Made by a program: the position numbers and the translations under genes. Below the pieces are notes generated by a model. That model did not search any database, had not been told where the DNA came from, and saw only the letters and a list, made by a program, of their open reading frames with translations. This document shows, in pieces, positions 34,667 through 45,300 of a stretch of 64,000 bases of DNA; position 1 is the stretch's first letter; each line of letters starts with the position of its first letter. This stretch comes from Numida meleagris (Eukaryota; Chordata; Aves; Galliformes; Numididae): contig NC_034415.1 in the NCBI RefSeq assembly GCF_002078875.1, forward strand, positions 16,403,331-16,467,330. Direction: 5' to 3'.

Positions 34667-35343
34667 GAAGGTAAACATGAAGAAGAAGCTCTATAGCAGG
34701 GCAAGGTAGGATGCTCAGAGAAAAACTTAAGATTCAATGTCAAGTTTTGTATGCTCCATAAAGACAATCCATGGCAGTAGATGTTCTGAGCTGGGAATCT
34801 CAACTGTAAACTCCAACTGCTACATTACCAGGAAATGGAATGTGAGAAAAAAGATAAATTCATACCAGAATCTCAAATCAGCAAGAAGAGCAGAGGTGCA
34901 CTGAGAAGCTGCAAAGAGAGGAAGCTGCAAAGAGAGGAACCCTAGGTAAAAAAAAAAAAAAAATACACCCTATCACAGTGGGCATAGTAACATTTCAGGA
35001 CGTCCAAGATGACTTCGTACAAGATGAGCATGCTGTAATGATGACAGGCGTGACTGCAATTTAAGCTGAGGTAGGAGGTCCGTACAAAGCAAAGAGGCTG
35101 ACGATTTGGCCGCTGCTTTTTGTGTGCCCAGCTCCATTTGCCCAGTCTGCCCGCCTCCGTGATCCCCTGCGGCGCGGGCCGGAGCTCCGCAGTGCGTCGG
35201 TGAGGTGAGGAAAGCTGCTCTTCAGTCGTTTTTGCTGGGCTGAACCAGGGAGGGGGGGGTCTGCGAGGTCTTCCTCGGCTGGGCGGTCGTGTGCCGAGTT
35301 CCTCTGGGATGCTGGGTTCCGCGTTTCCTCCCGGTGGGGGGGG

Positions 35344-35443
35344 NNNNNNNNNNNNNNNNNNNNNNNNNNNNNNNNNNNNNNNNNNNNNNNNNNNNNNNNN
35401 NNNNNNNNNNNNNNNNNNNNNNNNNNNNNNNNNNNNNNNNNNN
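35344..35443. other. Assembly gap, 100 N, at the palindrome centre
   Basis: Exactly 100 N, a conventional placeholder for unknown length. It is flanked by a G run on the left (35337-35343) and a C run on the right (35444-35450), as expected where an assembler stops at the symmetric tip of an inverted repeat. Confidence 0.99.
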
Positions 35444-36078
35444 CCCCCCCCTCCCCGGTTCAGCCCAGCAAAAACGACTGAAGAGCAGCTTTCCTCACCT
35501 CACCGACGCAGCACGGAGCTCCGGCCCGCACCACAGGGGATCACGGAGGCGGGCAGACTGGGCAAATGGAGCTGGTAACAGAAAATGCAGTGGCCAAAGC
35601 GTCAGCTTCTTGGTCTTATTGGGGGCCTCCTGCCTCTGCTTCAATTGCATAGACACCTGCCCTCATTACAGCATGGTCATCCTGTAGTGTGTCAACCATG
35701 CCGACATCTTGGCTCTGCAGAATTATGACTGTGCCCTTTGTGAGAGGTTTTTTTTTTGTTTTTTTTTTAAACCAGGGTCCAGGGTTCCTTTTTTTGTCCC
35801 TTCTCAGGTCTCCTCTCCTCGCTCATTTGTGATTCTGGCTATATAACTTTCTCTTTTGTCATTCACCCATTCCAGGTAATTCATCAGTTGGAAGTTATTT
35901 GTGAGATTACCAACACAGAATATCTACATCCATGGATTTTTTTTACATAGGACAGAGAACTTTCCATTCAAGCGTAAGTTTTTACCTGAGCACCTTACCA
36001 TGCCCTCCTACAGTGTTTCTTCACATTTTCCTTCTTTAACACTGGAACAATACTGCTTTGCATCCCTCCCATTTCAAC

Positions 36079-36243
36079 TTAAGTGCCTATGCCATGCCCT
36101 TCCCCATTCCCAACACTCCCTTTCTGTGAGGTAGAAATCAAATCCGGGTAGGTCATCACACCAACAGTGAGATACATTAGCTTTATTATTGCTGCATGTC
36201 GTTTTCTCATAGCATCTTCGACTGCCAGGCAGCCTGCCGCTCT
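36079..36243 (-). CDS. Counterpart short ORF in the right arm (unknown)
   Basis: This is the minus-strand frame containing CLAVEDAMRKRHAAIIK and ending at a stop near 36079. It is similar to the left-arm ORF over about 35 residues, but Val replaces the second Met, so it lacks that start codon. Confidence 0.25.
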   Translation of the reverse strand, partial: RAAGCLAVEDAMRKRHAAIIKLMYLTVGVMTYPDLISTSQKGSVGNGEGHGIGT

Positions 36244-36438
36244 CCGCGCCTGCCTCTGCTCCTCCCCAGGGTGCGCTCTCAGAGGGAAGCCTGCGCGGCG
36301 GACGCGGACCCGGACCCGGCTCCGGCCTCCCCCCATCCCCGCCCCACGGGGGGCCTGGCTCCAGACCCATCCCACAGTACCTCGGTCCGCCTCCGTCCGC
36401 ACTCCGGCCACGCAGCACCTCGGTTCTGGAGACGGCTT

Positions 36439-36459
36439 GCCGCCGCCGCCGCCGCCGCC
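36439..36459. repeat. GCC trinucleotide repeat, right arm (7 units)
   Basis: This is the inverted counterpart of the GGC repeat at 34224-34241, one unit longer. Confidence 0.9.
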
Positions 36460-36537
36460 GTCTTTCCCTCACAGCGCTCCGCTTCCTCTCACGCGCTGAG
36501 GAGAACAGCCGTTGCTCACTTTCCCGCCCGTGCTCCT

Positions 36538-36569
36538 CTTATAGGTGTCCCTGCCGCCCGCCAGCCAAT
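36538..36569 (-). promoter_or_regulatory. Promoter-like CCAAT and TATA pair, right arm
   Basis: The mirror copy has CTTATA (36538-36543, TATAAG on the minus strand) and CCAAT (36565-36569) with the same spacing as the left arm. It predicts leftward transcription, convergent with the left-arm promoter. Confidence 0.55.
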
Positions 36570-37472
36570 AGGAGCCCGGAACGACGCTTTCTCTTCCCGC
36601 CTCAGCGTTCCCGCCCTTTCTACCTGAGGGCGGCCGGGTCGGAGTCATCTGAGGATCACGGGCCCCTCTCGCGGGCGCTGCCGCCCGTCCCCTCACGGCG
36701 GAGCCGCCCCACGGGTGCTCTCACCTCACAAACCAAGCGCCCTGCCACGGCTGGGGCTGCGCAACTCCTTTCTTCAGTTTCAGTGTTCCTTTTAACAGTC
36801 GCATACACATTAGGGGTTCCTTCCCGAGTAGTACATGTCCACAAATGTCATTAAAAATACCTATAGCTTTTAAGGAATTCTTCACAGTGACACCTCCCAT
36901 CTCTGCCCTTACAGGGAAAATCCCTTCTGAGCTCGGAGATATCATTACAGAGAGAAAAGGGTGAAAAAAACTGAGGGCTGATGTAGGAAGGATAGAATTT
37001 ATTTGTAAACTCAGGATGTTCTTGTTTTATAGAGCTGCTTGTATTTTATAATTTCTTTACATCAAATGGTTGGAAATGCTCACCTAAGTGCTATGCATTG
37101 CAGTGTATGTTTGCTAAATTCATTTCATTCTGTCCTTGGCTACATTTTTTCTCATTGTAACAATGGTATGAAATAGGGCTGTGAAGGAGACAAAAAGGAT
37201 GTAGAACTGTGCTGCTTCCACCAATGGGTGATTCCAAAAATAAGATGTATCAGTAGCCAGGATGACTCTTGTCAGGTGCGAGGAAAAGGTTCGCTTCAGG
37301 GAATGTTTTGCCTCGTGTGTAACCCAGTCATATGGACCACCATGGAGAAAGGCACTCGGGACCTGCGGGAACTACCTATCCTGCAGATGGTGCATAGCAT
37401 GAGTGTCCAATCTTTTGGTTTGCCTGGGCCGCATTGAGTGAAGAAGAGTTGTCTTGGGCCACATACATGTGA

Positions 37473-37905
37473 GTTGCTCCAAAAGTAATGCCTCCTATTT
37501 ATTTTCACAGAAACAACAACAGATAAAATGAGCACAGTAGCTCTGTTTGATAGAGCAAATTCTCAGCTACAAAACACTGTTTTTCAGTGTAGTCACCACC
37601 ATTAGCTGTGCATTTTTGCCAGCAACGAACATGAGGCTGCATGCTGTTGCTCATCAAAATCTGCATCATCACAAGTGACCTGCGGTCACTGTCACCACTC
37701 CTGAAATGCACTGCACACTGCCCCTCTGTGCTCACATCCATAAATTTCCAGCAAGCATCGATGAAGGCCATCAATAGGACACACCTTTGCTTTATATGCA
37801 CTTCCATGTCAGGTGCCATCCTGTCACACTGCTCCTCTGTTGCCATCTATCACACAGCAACAACAGGTAATGGAACACTGGTGGAAGGTTCAAACTCTAC
37901 TGCCA
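37473..37905 (-). mobile_element. Galluhop-like mariner fragment, internally deleted
   Basis: The left edge gttgctccaaaagtaatgcc, then tcctatttatttt, is the terminal sequence I associate with the chicken mariner Galluhop. On the minus strand a broken frame keeps short transposase-like pieces (DMEVHIKQRCV, DVSTEGQCAVHFRSGDSD) separated by deletions and lacks the catalytic domain. It is a dead copy. The right edge is approximate. Confidence 0.75.
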
Positions 37906-38020
37906 TACCACCAACATTCGCCTTTGACGTTGTGGGCCAACATTAACTCTTTAACTCCCAGTGCACTACATGGTGTTATGATCTGAAATACCAATAACAA
38001 AAAATCATAAAACCATGAAA
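37906..38020 (-). mobile_element. ERVL LTR 5' remnant in the right palindrome arm
   Basis: The reverse complement reads tcatggttttatgattttt, tgttattggtatttcagatc, then agttaaagagttaatgtt, matching the start of the solo LTR at 20516. Only about the first 110 bp are present before the mariner-related sequence. Confidence 0.65.
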
Positions 38021-38767
38021 AGGGATTAACCTGAAAGAGCACATGAGAAGAGCAATGATAGAAACACACCCATGTATTGTTCAGGATCTTGTCGCCTTCA
38101 CTCGGTTTTAGATGTTGTTTTGCCATGGACTAGCCAGAACATTTTTCAGGATCAGAACAGTAAGATGATCAAGGTAGTAGAACCATCATCCCAGAAACCC
38201 AAACTGCAGCAGAACTGCCAGTTTGTATACACTCAAGGATCATCATGCTTGGTCACCTCTAGTAGGCTTTAAGTTTTACTGACTTTTCTAATAGCTACAT
38301 TCTAGACTGGATTTGATAACAACTGATAGAACAAACTGACTTTGATATCTTTGATAGCAGATGCAATAATCATTGATTATAAATGGTGAACTATCATGAC
38401 AAATCTGCTTACATACATTATCTGCTAGTTCCTTGGGACAAGAAATGACAGGAAGGCTTGTAACCTGTCATTTGTTGTCATCTGTGCTAGCTATTTGGAA
38501 TCTCACAGCTATCTTCACACTGAGCAGTGAGTTCATGCTTCTGCATTTCTCAGTCATGAATCAATTATTGTCCAGATTAGATATTTTCCTGTAGAATACT
38601 TTAACTCCCTTCTGACCTGGATACCTAAGGGTTTTTTTTTTCATAAAGGGCTAAGCATACAGGTCTTCTACTAATACTGCAATCAGGCAGCAGCTGGAGT
38701 CTGACTCACTTGTCCAAAATATTTCTGAGAGTAGCATTGCAATTTCAGCTTTATAAAATAATCATGC

Positions 38768-39320
38768 TGTTAGGGGTTGACTGCAGGCAGCAGCTAAGCA
38801 CCACACATATGCTCAATCACTCCCTCCCCTACACCCCCCAGCAGGACAGAAAAAAGAATAAATAGGACGAGCAAAACCAAGAAAACTCACGGGTTGAGAT
38901 AATCATAGTTTAATAAGTGAAGAAGAAGAACAAAAAAATGGTGCAAAAGCAATCATTTACAGCATTCCACCATATACCAGTGGCCTGTGGCAGTTTCTGA
39001 GCAACGGTCAGTTTCCTAAAAAACCCTCTCTGTTTTTATTGTTGAGCGTGATATTACATGGCATAGAACATCCCTTAGGTCAAACTGGGTCAGCTGCTCA
39101 GGTTATGGTCCCTCTTAGCTTATTGCCCATCCCCAGTTTACATGCTGAAAGAGGTGGGCAGAACAAAAAAATTAGGAAGTCTTGATGCTGAGGAGTACTT
39201 CTCAGCAGCAGCCAAAACACTGGTGTGTTATCAAGGCGTGTTTGGTCACAAAGGTGAAATTTAACACCATATGGGCTGCAATGAAGTAAATGAACTCCAG
39301 CTCAGCTGGACTCAGTACAC
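38768..39320 (-). mobile_element. ERVL solo LTR, reverse orientation
   Basis: Read on the minus strand it carries landmarks of a common avian ERVL LTR. These are the 5' part with an actc-to-cattac GGCTGG-like opening, TTGATAACACACCAGTGTTTT, a central CAGCTGACCC-like block, the late TCTCAACCCGTGAG motif, and an end ctgctgcctgcagtcaaccc preceding TAACA. No internal retroviral sequence is attached. It is substantially diverged from the copy at 47.7 kb. Confidence 0.7.
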
Positions 39321-42300
39321 AGGTGCACTTAGACTTCAGTAGTTAGGAGCTGGAATCTGAGCACTTAAGGTCTCACCAAGAGACTCAATTGAACTTAACT
39401 AAAAACAAGAAATAGGCCAGAATATTAATAAGAGATAAGAAATAAAATATCAACAGTAATTATTTATATATCCAAGAGAAAATATTTTTCTTGACCTTCC
39501 CAGTAACGAATTATTCACTACTCTTGCTCTATAATAGCTTTGAGATGAAAGAAGGTGCAGAAAGGGAAACGAAAGTAACTGAAATTCCACACATGTTTAA
39601 TCTCTGTCATCTCTACTCACAGCCACTCTATCAGCAACTCCTTGTTTTCACCCAAACAAAACAGACTGCACAATTCTACTTTACTTCAAACTCCTGCATG
39701 GCTTCACATGGCAGGTTGTGACATAAAGTCACATAGTCAAAATGACATCTTCATCAGATCTGAGACCATTAACATTATTCTACCATGAATAAGAATAAAG
39801 AGATTCTAGGAAGGACAAGATCACCCTTCTTGCCTTGTTTTGCAGATGGAGGAAGGACTTCACTTCCTCTGGCTGTCAATATAATTCCTTTCACAAACAT
39901 TAAAATTCACTTTCATGTCTGAATAGAAATAATTGCTGACCCTTCTACACTGATTAAGAAATAAAAAATGCCAGTCAGAAATCAGTTTATTCACAAAGGT
40001 ACAAGTAAATGCTTTTTCTAACCACACTGCACAGATTTATTCTTTAAGCTAATCAAAATTCAAACAGAACACAAATCAAATGTCACCCTGCTACACTAAC
40101 ATCCATCAACCACAATGATTACATCAATAATCCTCCTTTGAAACTGAGAGAGCTTGCTTCAGCATTTTCCTGGCAGCAGATTCAATGACAGCATTCTCTA
40201 TGAAGAAGTCACATTACCAATTAGAGTTTTATAAAAGAGGGTATTACATTTTTTGTTCCAGCACTTTTAAAACTAGAACTGAAAAATTGAACTATTACGT
40301 CACTTTTGAATATACAATCTGCAGCTTATCTGAAAATAACCTTATCTTTCAGCAGAAACACTGGTTATATCATATTTCTGGGGAGAATTCAGTAAACCCA
40401 TTCCAGTGTCTCCTTTACTTTGGAAGTCCCATTGAATTTGTCTCCTCCTGCATCACATTCTTTGTGAAACATCTAACTGCTTCATTTTCAAGTACCAGTT
40501 TTCTGAAAAGTGTAGTGCTACTAGAGGGTTAAGCACATGAAAAAAGTGTGCACGTGTGAAAATGTAAAGTTCACCTGTTGCATCAGAACATGACTTCTCA
40601 GCTTACAAATCAGGCCACAAGTCATCTATTACACTAAAAGATGACTAAAAATTCTGTATGCAGGCTGTGCATGTTGCACTCAGTGTTGTGGATTACCAGC
40701 CTGAAGAAAAGAGAAGAGAGAGCAGAAGCAGTGCAGAAAACTTTCTCTTTCTGGACAAAATGGATAATGTCAAGAAGTCAGTATGCTGCTGCCACTTTAA
40801 TCAAAACAGAAGGTTTAACTCAGAGTGACCTTTCCGTGCTTTAATCACCTTAGTGAGCATGAAGATCCTTAACCATAGCTAAGAATCTAAAATTATGCTT
40901 TCTTTCCACAGCAAGTATTGTGTGAAGATGAACACAATTAGTAAAATAAACAGGATGGTAAAAGATGAAGCTTTAGATCCACCACCACGAGGATGAAAAC
41001 TCTGGGTATTTTATTCTGTTTGGCTTGGAAAGCAGACATGTAAAGAAAACCATTTACTGTTAAAACAAAACTAACACTGCAGCTAAGCTTTTATCAGTTT
41101 AATGGATTTTTTTTAAAAGTATTACAGATTGTAGTAATTGTTATCCTCAGATACAGTGGTTCACAGAATCAATAAATATACTCACATGAGAGTTTAACGG
41201 AACGTATGTCGTGACCTGCCTTCCTCATCAGCTATTTGTACCTTGGCCCTTACTGGCTGTTGCCCATTTATTCATGACAAAAGTCATTCATAACTGACTC
41301 CCAAAACAATTGACATAACAGAATCTTATATCAATATGTAAATACCAGGAGTTTCAAACCAGTCTTCATTAGTAGGTCAAATTTGTTAGTGTCTTCAAAA
41401 AGATGGATTGGAGGAACATCATCTCCATTGACATCATTTGCTGTTTTAACTTATGGATAGAGATCCCTGTCCTGTCAACTACTCAACCTGGATCTGAGTG
41501 AACTTTCAGCACCACTTCATTTAGTAAGTAACAAGAATAGAGCAATGAACTTGCCTGAAACCCTTTTCCCTAACAAATAATTACTTAGATCAAGCTCATA
41601 GATTACACTCTTATGAATACATACATTTTAATAAATACTTTCTTTCAGACATGATACTTCAAAAGCACGTAAATCATGCTTACCAAGTACATGTTTAGAT
41701 TCTTGCTGGCTTACAAATCAAGGACAATTCTTTAAATTAATAAAAGTTCGTATTTGCAGTAAGTATATTACATACTTTACTCTCTTGGGAATAAGAATCC
41801 ATCACAGGAGAATTCTCCCTAATATAGAATGCAAATTAAATATTTTAAACCAAAGGCTGCAATACTATTAAATAACGGAATATAATTGAAAAATTATCAA
41901 GTCATATTTTCATAGCTGTGTTTCCATTAGTGAACAGTCTACATCTTTGAAAATTCTTTTTACATATTTATCAAGACACTAATATTTTATGTGTAAATAG
42001 CAATGGCAGCATGTATATATATCCACAGAACCATCAAAATGTAAATGATAAACACCGTGTATTTACTTTGCATTACAGTGAACATTAAGGTTTATAGTTC
42101 TCTGAGGTAAATATTGATTTTGACTTTACTTCAGTCAATATTTATTTCTCCTTTCAATAAACATTGATGTTTGCTTCAAGAGAAGTCAATATCCTGTTTA
42201 TGTACATTACTTGAATAACATCTGGGAATTCCTAAACAAATGAGTCAAATTCAGTGAATCAAAGGTAGTGGGACTAAAAAATATTATAGGTAATTTTTGA

Positions 42301-45300
42301 AAACTTTAATTACTAGCAGAACTATCAGAACATTGCATTGAACACTTCTGAACAATCCCTTCTTTAGACTCCAGCATGCTGGTACTGCAGCCAATTCCTT
42401 ATGTGGTACAACTCACTTCCCAAATGTTTATGCACAAGAACGTCATACTGTGCCCTTCTTAAATGTTTCTCAAGCTACTATAGTTCCTATAGGAACTATA
42501 CTTACAATACTCAGATTTTTTACTCTAAGTCCATGCTACAGGACTCACTCATCATATGATAATGATATTTTAATGGTATTGAAGTTTAAGATATCTCATT
42601 TCTGGAGATCTGATTCTCTTGAGAAATAAATACCACAGGCTTTAGCTACTATATTATACTTGCACATAACATGAATATAAGGTGCAGGAAGTACTACTGA
42701 AAGGTCTCATTATTAAGAGCAGAATAACCATACTCTAGGTTATAAGACTCATTTTTTTCTGAAAAGCATCACTCTAAAGGAGACACACTTATGCATAAGA
42801 GGTACAAACTTGATCAATTACCTTCCTGTTCAATTTCTTCTCATTTCCTCAGATATTCTCAAACAATTCACATACAACAGAATCAGAAAAGAGGAGATGG
42901 GCTGGATACCAAATATTTCAAATACAATCTATTTTTTCTTACTATTTTTGTGAAAGAAACGTTACTGAAATTTGAATTAGGATGCTTCCCTTTACATCTC
43001 TAGAAAGGTTTTACCACTTCAGAGAAGAATAACCGGTTTGCTTTCAGCCCTCTCCTGGAAAATGTCTCAGAAAAAGTACTGGCTGAATTATAATGCCTCA
43101 CATGGCCTCTCATGCCAGTTTTCAGAAGGTGGAGATCTTGATCACTGTGATCAGCCTTCTTGCGAATAAATTTAGCCAAAAAGCCAGGATTTGAAGGTAT
43201 ACATCTAAGAGCTACACATGAATTCTGGATAAAAGTAGGTGCATCGTGGGCAACATTTGGAATAGTAAGAAGAGGGCAGCAGCCCTGTCTCTGCATTTTT
43301 GTTCTTTGTCTATCTACTGTCAGATTCCCAAAGCTGTAAATCCAGAAGTACTAAATCTTTCACAAGTCAACCTTAAACCTAATCTTTCACCTACCAACCT
43401 TTCTCAAATACTAAATTCGTATTAGGTACATTAAGAATGAAAATAACCTTCTACCCTAATAACCAGAGTCTGCCAATTAAGTGCATAGTGCATGGACATT
43501 TTCCCCTTCTTGCACTTTTTATGCAAAATTACACTGTTGAAGGTTGCATGCAATACCAACTTGCTGATCATTTTTATTATTTCTGAATATTTGTCCAGAC
43601 TGCAGTAGATTAATCCAGTCTGAAAACTGATTTATTCACTCACTTTTAAATCGCCTCCTAATGCATTCACAGTGCTAGCACACATACACAAAAAATCTAA
43701 ATTAGAGTTCTTTTGCAGTAAAATTGATCTAGCTTATCTTCAGAAATTGTGAAGAAACAGTTAAATGTGTTTTAAAATAATTATTCCATATTTGCATATG
43801 TTTTGTGAGATTTTTGAATGTGAGTAAAACCTGTCCAAAAATCCTACAGCAATGGACGTTTTTCCCTTTTCTAAATACCTACAGTCCTATGTTTGTATTT
43901 CACCGTTTGATCTAAGTGGATCTTTATAACATGCTTGTGGTAAAGACAACATTATTCTAAAGTGAAGATGTGGGGTTTATTTCTAACAACCTACAGCAGT
44001 CATGGAATTCTGGTCCATCTCTCTGGTGGCAATATATACAACATAAATGCAATACTAAGCATATTTTATAAGAAAAAAAGAACAAACTTTAAAACTGAAT
44101 AATTAGAAAATTTATAAAATATTTAAGGCTAATTTTATCTGAATTTCTATATTTTCTACCCACCTGTAAAAACATATAACTACAGACAAAAATAAATGCA
44201 TCTCTCTCACATTCAGGCACAGAAACTGGCAAAATACAGGTAAATTTAAAAAAAAAAAAAACAAACCCTAACAACAACAACAAAAAAGCCAAACAGACAA
44301 TAAAAACAAAAGTGAGACATCCAGTGGTAAGAATCAACCTGACACCTTTAGAAGTGCTTATTTTCTGCATTTTGGTTCTTGCACCAATTAAATGCTAATG
44401 CTGATGACTATAATCACTGTTTATAGAAAGAGGGAAAAAAAAAACAACAGCAACAACAAACAACACCCTTACCTTCTCAACCTAAATCAAAATTTAAAAC
44501 AGAAGTTACATTAGAAATTAAAGCATATATCCAAGTCCATGATATGTTATGACTGAAACCATACATTGTCCTACTTTGCTATTAATTACATAATAGGCAG
44601 AGGATTCTGGTTAAAATTACTAATACCTAGTATGGAGATCGAAGTTGAAAAATTAAACACTGAACTTCCACACTTACTCTACAGTTTTAGTTGCAAGAAG
44701 GAGATATTTGAGTTCCAGTCACAGCATGAATTACGTACGAGAGTGTGGCTATAAAGATCACAAAAAAGGGTAAATATATCAAAGCCTAAAGCCTATTTCT
44801 AAGGAGAAAGTAAATAAATCAGTTTACTCAAAAAAGTGCATTTCTACAAATGATATAGCACAGCTCTCTTCTCTATTTATCTTTACTAATAATGCTAAAC
44901 ACCACACAACTAAATTCAAATGAAGTGCTACCTGCTACTCCATTGCAAATGACTGCTGATTTACAAGCAATGGTACTTCTGCCTCATCAATTCAGAGTTC
45001 CCTTCATTCTAATACAACTTATATGTTTTAGAAGGTGCTGCCACTGATTATAGCAGTTCCTACCAAAGTTTAATAGCTGCTCAAACAGTAGTTTCAAGAA
45101 AGCAAGGTATTTCTGCTAAATCACAACTTTGTGTAAGATACTTTCCTATAGCCTTGTACCATGTATGTTCATCACCACCTTGTTTCTTTCAATATCTGAT
45201 CAATCCCATTCAAGACAAGACCAGCATCTCCAAACGTCAAACAACACCAGACCTGTCCAGCAAGAATCAGTCATATTGAGTACACTCAAGACAGTAAAAC

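Larger units (their letters stand above)
32941..35343 (+). repeat. Left arm of a large imperfect palindrome
   Basis: This arm reads as the reverse complement of 35444 to about 38370 along its length. I matched blocks by eye: 32955-33060 with 38250-38360; 33100-33200 with 38100-38240; 33560-33780 with 36920-37140; 33780-34260 with 36420-36910; 34480-34760 with 35930-36210; 35110-35343 with 35444-35590. The arms differ by many substitutions and several indels, so this is not one haplotype read twice. It holds a CpG-rich core at about 33.95-34.44 kb in AT-rich surroundings. Confidence 0.9.
35444..38370 (-). repeat. Right arm of the large imperfect palindrome
   Basis: This arm is inverted relative to 32941-35343. 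It is longer mainly because of a block of about 590 bp (37421-38010) carrying an LTR remnant and a mariner fragment. The GC-rich core is at about 36.2-36.7 kb. Beyond 38370 I no longer see convincing similarity to the sequence left of 32941. Confidence 0.9.

Noticed and set aside
36167..36627. Long + strand frames in the right-arm CpG block
   Set aside because: They are the mirror of the same composition artefact; the predicted promoter and ORF run on the minus strand.
32941..38370. Palindrome as a pure assembly artefact (one haplotype joined to its reverse complement)
   Set aside because: The arms differ by numerous substitutions, a 37-bp duplication, a GGC copy difference and a 590-bp block, which is far more than allelic difference. 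Only the gap joint itself remains unproven.
43000..43296. 98-codon minus-strand frame in the AT-rich block
   Set aside because: Notable length for AT-rich DNA, but no ATG context, splice chain or recognisable motif; left as background.
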